From positions 43,267-107,266 of the forward strand of contig JAFGTS010000014.1 of NCBI GenBank assembly GCA_016933965.1: a stretch of DNA of 64,000 nucleotides, given 5' to 3'. This stretch comes from Deltaproteobacteria bacterium. Its GTDB lineage: Bacteria; Desulfobacterota; Syntrophia; Syntrophales; UBA2210. Position 1 is the first letter of the stretch. Every line of letters begins with the position of its first letter. The notes under the pieces were generated by a model. That model searched no databases, was not told the DNA's origin, and worked only from the letters and a program-made list of their open reading frames with translations. Below are positions 57,047 to 64,000 of this stretch, piece by piece. Both the position numbers and the translations under genes were made by a program.

Positions 57047-59047
57047 TTAAGATTTTTTCCCGACAATTATTTCTTTTCGAAACTTCAGGTGAAAGGGCGC
57101 GTACTCCTTCCCTCCGCCCTCATAAAACTTCAGGAGAAATTCGACGAAGCAGAGCCTGAGCGAGTGGATGAAAGCGGCCAGCGTGCTCAGGAGCAGGTTG
57201 AATATATGAAAGGCCAGAAGCAGGACGACACCGACGAGAAAAGCCATGATGATGCCGATGATGCCCGGAACGGCCGATGAGATCGTTTTTGAGACCCAGT
57301 CAGACAGGAGGTTGAAGGATGAAGCGAGGTAAAAGGTCGCCAGTCCCACGCCGGCAAGGCGTGAATAGGACATGACATCCCCCAGGATGCCCGTCAGGTC
57401 GAAGATCCAGAAGACGGCGCCGAGAGCGCCCATTTCAACGAAGGCACCGACGATAACGAGGACGACACCACCGATAAGCGGATAGAGAAATGATCCGTAC
57501 AGGGCGGGATCAAGGGGAAGCAGATTGATGCCCAGCATGTTCTGGAACAGGTAGGGGATGCCGAATATCTGGACAAGGAAGAGCCCGATCTTGCTGATAA
57601 CGATTCCCGGATGGTGCTCCTTTACCCCCCGGATGAGGGCGAGCATGTGTGCAATGTTCAGGTGGATGAGACCGATGATGAGAGAAAGAATGATAAAGGA
57701 GATGGGATTCGAAAGCTGGGTCTGGACCCGCTTGATCAGTGCCAGGGACTCAAGCTGAATCCCGAAGAACATCTGGAAGAAATCACCCAGGTACGTACCC
57801 GAAAGGATACCGAGAACGACGGCGACGGAACCGCTGATGTAGAGGACGTTGCGGAACAGGCGGGTTCCTTCCGATGTAGGGTCGTCCACCAGCTTGTCCA
57901 GAAGAAACCGGGCCAGAAAGAGGAGACCGACGGCGTAAATGAAATCGTTCAGCATGAGGCCGAAAAAGAAGGCGAAAAAGTAGGCCACGCTGGGTGTGGG
58001 GTCCCAGTCTCCATATTTCGGCAGGCTGAAGAGTTGGACAATGACCTCGAAGGGCTGCACCCCCTTCGGGTTTTTTAGTTTTGTCGGCGGTGCATCGCCG
58101 CGGACGGGTTCTGTTGTTTCCACATATGAGTAAGTGAGAAATTCCCGCAGTCCCGCCGTTATTTCAGCGGAGCGGCTTTCGGGAACCCATCCCTCGATCA
58201 GGGTCACGTAGCGTGCCTCGTTCGCCTGCTGCAGGACCGTCAGCCGTTCATCCTCTCCCGCGAGCACTTCCCTGAAGAGGACGAGTTCCTCGAGGTTGTT
58301 CTCGACGGTCTGCTGGATCTCCCGCTGGAGATCCTCCAGACCCTGCCGGCGCTTTTGTATGATCTCCCTGTTCCGCTCTATGAACTGTCCCACCGTGATG
58401 TCATCGGAAGGCATCTTCAGCGTCGCGATCCCAAGGTCCCTTATGATCGTTTCTATGGTTTTCCGGTTCGTTGTCTTGGCCGCGAAGTAGGTGACCACGG
58501 CGCCGCCGCCGGCCACCGAGGTTTCATGGAGCACAAGGGGGAACGCCCGCTCCGCGAAGATCCGGTGCAGTTCTTCAGACTGGACCACCACATTGGTGAA
58601 GAGGTAACTGCCGGAGTACTGAAGGTCTCTGAGGGGGATGTCGATGCTCCGTGACAGCAGCTCAAGGTGCTGACCGAGTTCGAGCAGGTTGTCCAGGTCG
58701 GCCTTGAACAGGTCGTATTTGTCGGTTATTTCCGAAATGCTCCGGCGCATCCGGGCGGTTTGCTCAATGATGTCGTCGAGTGCAAGACTCCCGTCGTCGC
58801 TGATCGATACGGTCCGTTCGCCCGGAAGGCGGTCGATGATGTCGTTGAGGGTATTCAGGGTCGTCCTGACCCGGTTCCGCTGGTTCTCTATCGCCTCACG
58901 ATCGACGGGGTTGAGTTCCCGGGCTTCCTCCACGTGGAGCAGTCCCATTTCCTGCAAGCGTTTCAGGGCGTCTTCCGCGTGATCCTTCAACGTGACCAGG
59001 CGGACCTTGACCATGGACTCGGATTGATTGATGAGTAATGGAATCAT
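57047..59047 (-). CDS. V-type ATPase subunit I (a-type stator)
   Basis: The 666-residue protein has a cytoplasmic N-terminal half with coiled coils (about 90-270) and a C-terminal half with about seven to eight membrane segments. The essential channel arginine is in MSYSRLAGVGLATFY. It is the stator against which the K ring turns and is the first gene of the operon. GGAGAG lies 9 nt before the first ATG; a second ATG 33 nt later begins VKVRLVTL, a commoner family start. Confidence 0.92.
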   Translation of the reverse strand: MIPLLINQSESMVKVRLVTLKDHAEDALKRLQEMGLLHVEEARELNPVDREAIENQRNRVRTTLNTLNDIIDRLPGERTVSISDDGSLALDDIIEQTARMRRSISEITDKYDLFKADLDNLLELGQHLELLSRSIDIPLRDLQYSGSYLFTNVVVQSEELHRIFAERAFPLVLHETSVAGGGAVVTYFAAKTTNRKTIETIIRDLGIATLKMPSDDITVGQFIERNREIIQKRRQGLEDLQREIQQTVENNLEELVLFREVLAGEDERLTVLQQANEARYVTLIEGWVPESRSAEITAGLREFLTYSYVETTEPVRGDAPPTKLKNPKGVQPFEVIVQLFSLPKYGDWDPTPSVAYFFAFFFGLMLNDFIYAVGLLFLARFLLDKLVDDPTSEGTRLFRNVLYISGSVAVVLGILSGTYLGDFFQMFFGIQLESLALIKRVQTQLSNPISFIILSLIIGLIHLNIAHMLALIRGVKEHHPGIVISKIGLFLVQIFGIPYLFQNMLGINLLPLDPALYGSFLYPLIGGVVLVIVGAFVEMGALGAVFWIFDLTGILGDVMSYSRLAGVGLATFYLASSFNLLSDWVSKTISSAVPGIIGIIMAFLVGVVLLLAFHIFNLLLSTLAAFIHSLRLCFVEFLLKFYEGGGKEYAPFHLKFRKEIIVGKKS

Positions 59048-59622
59048 GTATGAAACTCTCCGGCGAAGTTACCGTTTTCTATGAGAAGCTTCAAAGGCTT
59101 CTGAAAATGAACGGCTGTTTCATGTGGTTCGTTATTGCGCACTATCCGCAACGTGCTCAACAGTGAGACTATGAATTTCCTTACCCGGTTGATACGCCTT
59201 ACCCATATGTGGAGAGCTTAAAAGATCTAACAAAGTTTTTGGTGTTCTGAAAGGGGGTCCTCTAAAAAATGTATAGTATCAATACGTTGCGGGGAACAGA
59301 AATCAAAATATCAAAAAAAATTCCCCCCCTTTCTACTCCATATTTATGATTCTGTATATATGTGATGCGGTAATTTTGCAAATATTTTTTTTGTGAGCGG
59401 ATAAAAATTATCAGTAACATACTGAAAACAATACCACTTTTTTTGCGTATCCTGCGGGTTCCCGGACCTGCGCTGAAAAACGTATACCCGCCTGTTCTCA
59501 GACAGTGACAGCAAGCCTTTCCTGTCCGCACGTATTCCCATTGGACACTTCACCGCCTTCATGGTAAACAGGATGCCCGACAATGGTAACATATACGGGC
59601 ATTATTGAATGGAGAAGGCCGG
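59048..59622. other. Divergent intergenic region between V-ATPase and ttcA-like genes
   Basis: No convincing gene is present; minus-strand frames at 59262-59592 have no family-like sequence. The stretch is AT-rich around 59270-59450 and must hold the promoters for both directions. TTGTGAGCGGATAAAAATT at 59391-59409 is nearly identical to the E. coli lac operator. GATAA-AAA-TTATC at 59400-59412 is a small palindrome overlapping it. Confidence 0.6.
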
Positions 59623-60426
59623 GTGTCAAAGAAAAAAGAGACGAAATTGTATCTGCATCTGAAGAAATGGCTTGAGAGAGCCGCCGTTGAATACGATATG
59701 ATCCACGAAGGTGATCGGGTCCTTGTAGGTGTTTCCGGCGGCCTTGACAGCCTGGTCCTTCTCGACCTCCTTCGTTCCCCCATGATTTATCTGCCGGCCT
59801 TTTCGGTCCTGGCCGTCAATATCGACCTCGGCTTCGATCCGTCCCATGAGGGCTATGAAATGCTCCGACGGCATTTTGAAGAGGAGCAGTGTGAATACAT
59901 CATGGAGAAAACCGATATCGGAGTCCTTTCCCACAGCGACTTTAACCGCAAAAATCCCTGTTTTCTCTGTTCCCGCCTGCGCCGCAAGCGAATCGTCGAA
60001 ATAGCCGAGGAACAGGAGTGCAACAAGATCGCCTTCGCCCATCACAAGGACGACATTATAGAAACCCTGCTGCTCAACATGTTCTACGCCCGCGAGATCA
60101 GCACCATGATGCCAAGACAGCCGCTCTTCCGGGGAAAGTTTCATATCATTCGCCCCCTGGCGTATATCAGAGAGCCGCTGATCAAGAAGTACGCGGCGGA
60201 GCGGTCCTTTCCCGTGATAGAGAACCCCTGCCCGTCCAGCGTAGATTCAAAGAGGAGTTATATCAAGAACCTGTTGAACGAGCTGGAAAAGGACAATCCT
60301 CAGGTCAGGGAGAACATCTTCAGGGCACTGGGCCATGTCAAACCCGATTACCTCATGAGCGGTGCCCGTGAGGTGGTGAAGAAAAAAGGGCAGGTCTTCA
60401 GAATAGTGAAGACCGGAACGATGTGA
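59623..60426 (+). CDS. TtcA-like PP-loop tRNA thiolation protein
   Basis: An adenosine-nucleotide alpha-hydrolase fold protein of 267 residues. The PP-loop is [28 protein letters not shown] gives a CXXC and IENPCPSS a further Cys, which match the three [4Fe-4S] ligands of TtcA, the tRNA 2-thiocytidine enzyme. GTG at 59623 follows GGAGAAGG; a TTG 18 nt earlier is possible. It could be a TtuA-type thiouridine enzyme instead. The end overlaps the smpB reading region. Confidence 0.85.
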   Translation: MSKKKETKLYLHLKKWLERAAVEYDMIHEGDRVLVGVSGGLDSLVLLDLLRSPMIYLPAFSVLAVNIDLGFDPSHEGYEMLRRHFEEEQCEYIMEKTDIGVLSHSDFNRKNPCFLCSRLRRKRIVEIAEEQECNKIAFAHHKDDIIETLLLNMFYAREISTMMPRQPLFRGKFHIIRPLAYIREPLIKKYAAERSFPVIENPCPSSVDSKRSYIKNLLNELEKDNPQVRENIFRALGHVKPDYLMSGAREVVKKKGQVFRIVKTGTM

Positions 60427-60434
60427 GGTCGCCA

Positions 60435-60911
60435 GTGGCGAAAAAGGACTCTGGTGAAAAACTGATATGCCGGAACAAGCAGGCCTTCCGAAATTATCAC
60501 ATAGACGATACGTACGAGGCGGGCATTGCCCTCGTCGGCACGGAGGTGAAATCCCTCCGCGAAGGGCGGGCGAACCTCAAGGACAGCTACGCCCGGATCA
60601 AGGACGGCGAGGTGTTCCTTCACGACATGCATATCAGCCCTTACACCCACGGAAACCGGGCGAATCACGAGCCGCTCCGGAAGCGGAAACTCCTCCTGCA
60701 CAAACGGGAGATTCGGCGATTGTACGGAAAAACCAGTGAGAAGGGTCTTACACTGATCCCGCTGCGGGTCTACTTCAAAAACGGCAAGGTCAAGGTTGAG
60801 ATTGGTCTGGCAAAGGGGAAAAAACTCTATGACAAACGGGCCGACATAAAAAAACGGGACGATCAGCGCGAGATGGAACGGGCCCTCAAGTCGCGCAAAT
60901 GGAAGGAATAG
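60435..60911 (+). CDS. smpB: SsrA-binding protein SmpB
   Basis: A 158-residue basic protein with [25 protein letters not shown] and the C-terminal [23 protein letters not shown] tail, diagnostic of SmpB. It delivers tmRNA to stalled ribosomes. I choose the GTG at 60435 (AKKDSGEKL), 6 nt after GAGG; the GTG at 60423 overlaps the previous stop. The tmRNA gene lies 68 nt downstream. Confidence 0.95.
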   Translation: MAKKDSGEKLICRNKQAFRNYHIDDTYEAGIALVGTEVKSLREGRANLKDSYARIKDGEVFLHDMHISPYTHGNRANHEPLRKRKLLLHKREIRRLYGKTSEKGLTLIPLRVYFKNGKVKVEIGLAKGKKLYDKRADIKKRDDQREMERALKSRKWKE

Positions 60912-60925
60912 GGCCGCCGCTGTGC

Positions 60926-60954
60926 TTGACTTCAGCGGTTATGGTTCATATAAT
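60926..60954 (+). promoter_or_regulatory. Sigma70-type promoter of ssrA
   Basis: TTGACT (60926-60931) and a perfect TATAAT (60949-60954) are 17 nt apart. The mature tmRNA begins about 20 nt after the expected start site. Confidence 0.85.
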
Positions 60955-60979
60955 AACAGTGTCATTCGATCTTTTACAT

Positions 60980-61331
60980 GGGGGCGTACCGGTTTCGACG
61001 GGGATAGTTGAAGCTGGAGAAGCGTGCCGAGGTTCCTACAGGCCTCGTTAAATAGGTAGGATTAAACATAATCGCAGACAACTACGATTACGCCGTAGCC
61101 GCATAGGCTACCGTCCTCCCGGCCACGCCTGTCGGGTCGGATGAGGGCGTCGACAAGACAGGATAGCCGGTTTCCTTTTCCTGTGGGGAAACTGGCGAAA
61201 ATCAACAGGACCGCGCCTGATCGATCCTGCCTCTGGGAGCGAAAAGGCGTTAAATGAAAACAGGGGATGCGCACGGAGAAACTTCAGTGGAATGTTCTCG
61301 GACGCGGGTTCGACTCCCGCCGCCTCCACCA
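60980..61331 (+). ncRNA. ssrA: Transfer-messenger RNA (tmRNA)
   Basis: The tRNA-like ends pair (GGGGGCG at 60980-60986 with CGCCTCC at 61321-61327) and CCA is encoded at 61329-61331. The T-arm is CGGGTTCGACTCCCG, and GGTTTCGACGGGGAT lies near the 5' end. The tag frame opens at GCA 61074 after TAATC and ends at TAG 61104-61106, giving ADNYDYAVAA after the charged Ala. It works with SmpB to free stalled ribosomes and mark the peptide for proteolysis. Confidence 0.97.
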
Positions 61332-61344
61332 TTTTGAAAATGGC

Positions 61345-61391
61345 AACCCGTCTCTCCAGAGTAATTATCTGGGTAGGCGGGTTTTCTTTTT
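61345..61391 (+). terminator. Terminator after ssrA
   Basis: AACCCG (61345-61350) pairs with CGGGTT (61378-61383) around an inner CCAGA/TCTGG stem, followed by a T-rich TTCTTTTTC tail. Confidence 0.8.
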
Positions 61392-61690
61392 CCCCTTGTA
61401 TTCAAAGGGTTTCGGTCGTTTTGACATCTTTCCGGAACCTCTCTCCAGCCACCAGATTCTCTCCATTCTCCCGACGTTCATTCTCTGTTTGGGGCGGTAT
61501 TCTCTGTTTTCTTCGGACAGGGTCCAACACGCGTCCGGTTACAGATATCCTTTCAGATTAAGCATTTAGCCAAATGACGGTATTTTGAGGTTGTGTTAAG
61601 ACATCAAACGGTCTGAAAAACCACCCGTTTAGACAAACCAAAAGTCTCTCGCAGGTTTCGGGAAGTGATATTTATTCAGATTTCCAGCGG
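61392..61690. other. Gap after ssrA
   Basis: I see no gene here. Plus-strand open frames run from the tmRNA into this stretch without family-like sequence. No second copy of the ssrA 3' end, which would mark an integrated island, appears before the window ends. Composition turns AT-richer toward the right. Confidence 0.5.
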
Positions 61691-62014
61691 TCAGTATTTC
61701 CCATGATCCTCCGGTATCAATTCAAAATTGCAACTATAACGATTGAAATCACGGTCCCATTCTTGGATGGGATTGCCTTGGATCTTGAAAAACGATTTCA
61801 GTGATTTCCTGAGTTCTTTAATTTGAGATACCGCCCATTTACTTGGCCCTAAATCATTTCCAGAAGCTTCAAGTTTTTCATACTTAGGAGCCATCATGTA
61901 AAGTAATACCCACTGATCTTTGGGCATTTGATTGTTCTTCCTAGTCATCCCCATTGAATCACAGCTAACAACTTTTTCCACGTCTCCTACTGTAATCCTT
62001 ATTGACATACTCAC
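61691..62014 (-). CDS. Uncharacterised protein, C-terminal domain copy A (probably frameshifted from the preceding gene)
   Basis: From the GTG at 62014 the frame gives 107 residues, but the same frame is open back to 62182 with no ATG, GTG or TTG. That stretch reads like protein (WKDVKIRFLE about 30 residues before the GTG). The domain resembles the partial gene at 63682-64000: SIR, MGM, W.L, L..L..FF, PI, Y.C.F and PE occur in the same order. If one A were missing from the A7 run at 62147-62153, this would be the C-terminus of the 522-residue protein. The function is unknown. Confidence 0.5.
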   Translation of the reverse strand: MSMSIRITVGDVEKVVSCDSMGMTRKNNQMPKDQWVLLYMMAPKYEKLEASGNDLGPSKWAVSQIKELRKSLKSFFKIQGNPIQEWDRDFNRYSCNFELIPEDHGKY

Positions 62015-62129
62015 ATGTATATCATGCTTTGGGACATAAACAGCCGGTGTTTCTAAAAAACGTATTTTAACATCCTTCCACTTTGTTCCTTGGGCTAGCG
62101 GGAAGGTCTCACCATTTTTTTCTTTGGGG

Positions 62130-63698
62130 CTATCGGCTTGAGTGTCTTTTTTTGAACTGTGCGGCTTGCTTGTCGGCGTTGCTCAACATCTTTTGAAAAG
62201 CAGTCTTGGCGTCCTTGTTATATTTCTCGAAGAGTTGGTGTGCGTATTCGATATAAGTCTGCTCTTCAGGGATCATTGCCGAGAGTGATCTACCAACTTG
62301 AATATCCGTTTCTTCTATCCACAAAGCGACAGATTGGATCTTGTTCAACAAATCCTCACCACCAATGCTGAATTCATCGACATCCCAGTGCAACAAGGCT
62401 TCCACCAGATAATCCATGTCACTTCTAATATCCGGAGGAATGTCAGATCCTGTTTCAGACATCCCCTTGATACAAGTATCAATCCGGTGCTTCAAATTAA
62501 TCACAATGGTTGACATGGGGTATGGGTGCCAGGCCACATGATGATTGGTTCGATCACTAACAGCTTTTTGGCAAAGCATCCAATATTCTCGGAGCATCAT
62601 GAAGTACCTTGAAGTAGAACGATACTGGGCATTTCCTTCTGGTGATGGATATATACAGTTTCGCAGCTTTGCGTTAACGATATAGTCGCGTGCCTCTTTG
62701 ATCGGCTGCAACGAGTCTTCAAGACATTTGTTCATGACTTCCGAAACTGATTCCTTTGTTTTTCCGGCGTCAGCATTAATTGCAGGCATGTCAGGATGAT
62801 GAAGCAACATTACAGAATAGAATGCAGAAAGAGTATCCAGCGGATTTGTGGCTTCGGATGATTCGTCCGTAAATAACTGACTGTATATTTTTTTAAGCAA
62901 AGGCTCGTTTTCCACCGAATGGTTAATCCACTCGAGAAGGGACCGTTCCAAGGCACTAAAATCATCCTTAGGTATTGAGCCGGGATAAAATACATTTGCT
63001 CGAAGAAGGTCTCTCAAGCAGATCGTTGCCGCAATTGCGTTGGTAAGATTGTATCCAAATAACTCGCTCTTCTTAATTTCTTCTTCCGGTTCCCCTTGCT
63101 TGATAGCCCATAATCGTTTTACGACTGCTTGCCCTTGCATAAAGGAATACTCGATTTTTTCATATTCCCACGGAGGCATTGGAGGAAGCTCCTCAATATC
63201 CATATTGAGGAGCACCATTTCCCTGTACTGATTTTCTGTGACGTGTTCGGAGTCTCCTATCCAAGTATTTATAATACAGCAAGGAAACGATCTTTTTGTA
63301 TTGGCTCCCATGGGAACGACTTCAGGATAGCAGTCAACACCGTTCATTTTCATTTCTGATACGGGAGGTGCTTCAGACCGGGCAGCAATTAGTGGAAATG
63401 TGTGAAGCGCTTTTACAACAGTGCATGCCGGGCATTCGTCATTAGCAGCCTCGACTACAGGCAAATAAGCCAGTGCTTCATGAAATGCTTTTTGAGCTTC
63501 CTCAATTCCAACATGGCTGTGCGATTCTAATTGGGGCGGCAGTTTACACTTTGCATCTTTGATACAGATCGTCGTGCAAAAGGACAGGCAAAGACGTTCA
63601 TAACAAGTCCATGCCCAGTCCGCTGCTTTCTTAAGAGAAGATGGCATGGACTTTTCAAAATCATAATGAAGGACGCTTTTGTCATGCATATTCGTCAT
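62130..63698 (-). CDS. Uncharacterised 522-residue protein
   Basis: I do not recognise a family. The protein is mainly helical, with a Cys-rich N-terminal region (CYERLCLSFCTTICIKDAKC, then ECPACTVV) that could bind a metal. There is no signal peptide or membrane segment. The first ATG overlaps the end of the preceding gene by 17 nt; a second ATG at 63689 lies 9 nt after GGGGG and is a likely start. The C-terminus ends soon after an A7 run, where the frame appears to shift. Codon use is AT-richer than the rest of the window. Confidence 0.6.
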   Translation of the reverse strand: MTNMHDKSVLHYDFEKSMPSSLKKAADWAWTCYERLCLSFCTTICIKDAKCKLPPQLESHSHVGIEEAQKAFHEALAYLPVVEAANDECPACTVVKALHTFPLIAARSEAPPVSEMKMNGVDCYPEVVPMGANTKRSFPCCIINTWIGDSEHVTENQYREMVLLNMDIEELPPMPPWEYEKIEYSFMQGQAVVKRLWAIKQGEPEEEIKKSELFGYNLTNAIAATICLRDLLRANVFYPGSIPKDDFSALERSLLEWINHSVENEPLLKKIYSQLFTDESSEATNPLDTLSAFYSVMLLHHPDMPAINADAGKTKESVSEVMNKCLEDSLQPIKEARDYIVNAKLRNCIYPSPEGNAQYRSTSRYFMMLREYWMLCQKAVSDRTNHHVAWHPYPMSTIVINLKHRIDTCIKGMSETGSDIPPDIRSDMDYLVEALLHWDVDEFSIGGEDLLNKIQSVALWIEETDIQVGRSLSAMIPEEQTYIEYAHQLFEKYNKDAKTAFQKMLSNADKQAAQFKKRHSSR

Positions 63699-64000
63699 CC
63701 CCCTCTGGCTTGATTGTGAAAAGGCAGCGGTAGCAGCGTTCCTCCTTTAGGTATTCAATCGGGTCGTCTGTCAGCCGAAAGAACTCACGCAGCTTTTTTG
63801 ACAGGCGCGGTTTCTGGTCCTTGACCTTGAAGGATGCATGCTGGCTCTGCCAATCAATCTGACCGCGAGAATCAGCAAATGCTCTGAAGAGCTCCCAAGG
63901 GATTGTCGGGTTCCCGTTTCTGGTATTGGCCATTCCCATCTGGGTGTAATTATACTGGCCGTGTGATTTTGTGGTGCGGATGGAAACGGTATGGCCGTCA
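63682..64000 (-). CDS. Uncharacterised protein, C-terminal domain copy B (cut by window edge)
   Basis: The frame is open to the right edge, so this is the C-terminus of a larger protein. It contains GHTVSIRTT, QMGMANTRNGNPTIPWELF, LSKKLREFFRL, DDPIEYL and CYRCLFTIKPEG. The same order of motifs is found in copy A (61691-62014). The C-terminal shape suggests a winged-helix-like domain, but I cannot name it. It overlaps the start of the 522-residue gene, so the genes form one operon. Confidence 0.6.
   Translation of the reverse strand, partial: DGHTVSIRTTKSHGQYNYTQMGMANTRNGNPTIPWELFRAFADSRGQIDWQSQHASFKVKDQKPRLSKKLREFFRLTDDPIEYLKEERCYRCLFTIKPEGDDEYA

Noticed and set aside
59262..59592. Two overlapping minus-strand frames upstream of the V-ATPase operon
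   Set aside because: No start signal, low-complexity translation and no family resemblance; the region more likely holds promoters.
61267..61569. Plus-strand open frames starting inside ssrA
   Set aside because: They start within the structured tmRNA and cross its terminator; the sequence is not protein-like.

Overview
The window looks like chromosome from an uncultured or syntrophic-type deltaproteobacterium (Desulfobacterota, Syntrophales-like). This is inferred from the gene order thrS-infC-rpmI-rplT-pheST-ihfA-merR, a PxxKW cysteine-rich protein, a regulatory-type PTS (IID-HPr-EI), an archaeal/bacterial V-type ATPase operon beside separate F-type F0 genes, and a CoA-dependent acyl-CoA carboxylase operon. 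No 16S rRNA gene is present, so the assignment is tentative.

Region 1 (1-15.2 kb, AT-rich): a surface-polysaccharide locus. A nonulosonic-acid module (NeuD-like end, NeuB, NeuC, PtmE-like CBS/nucleotidyltransferase, NeuA) fits CMP-legionaminic-acid synthesis through a GDP-sugar route. It is followed by two Gfo/Idh/MocA oxidoreductases, an SGNH hydrolase with a G10 tract, a Wzx flippase, a sialyltransferase-like protein, an acetyltransferase, a GT2, a Wzy polymerase, a GT4, a PglC-type phosphoglycosyl transferase and an acetyltransferase. Region 2 (15.2-20.8 kb, GC-rich) continues the pathway with a PglE-type aminotransferase, a PglF-type 4,6-dehydratase, a ComEA-like protein flanked by perfect 18-bp inverted repeats, Gmd and Fcl. 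The composition switch falls inside the PglC-D-E-F (bacillosamine-type) module.

Region 3 (20.9-25.1 kb): AtpZ, AtpI and F0 subunit a, closed by a terminator with no subunit c gene, then a FlgT-like/GNA1162-like exported pair and a CDP-alcohol phosphatidyltransferase. Region 4 (25.2-32.9 kb): tRNA-Val(GAC) and the translation cluster; infC appears to start at ATA. Region 5 (33-39.4 kb): PxxKW protein, PTS IID, HPr, EI and PlsB.

Region 6 (39.5-47.9 kb): an operon for a biotin-dependent acyl-CoA carboxylase (three proteins), enoyl-CoA hydratase, an AtuA/DUF1446 protein, an acyl-CoA dehydrogenase and a TetR regulator. It is headed by a promoter with a 19-bp palindrome and resembles Atu/Liu-type branched-chain acyl-CoA catabolism. 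Region 7 (47.9-59.0 kb, minus strand): a V-type ATPase operon I-K-E-C-F-A-B-D, then an archaeal-type DUF61 protein, an RsbRD-N-like protein and stalk subunit H, followed by enolase. The proteolipid carries the residues known to bind Na+ in Enterococcus NtpK.

Region 8 (59.6-64 kb): a TtcA-like protein, SmpB and tmRNA (ssrA), then a change to AT-richer minus-strand genes of unknown function. There, two copies of one domain flank a 522-residue protein, and an A7 tract appears to separate that protein from the downstream copy. Three loci in the window carry 7-nt tandem repeats, one inside pglE and one supplying the fcl start codon.
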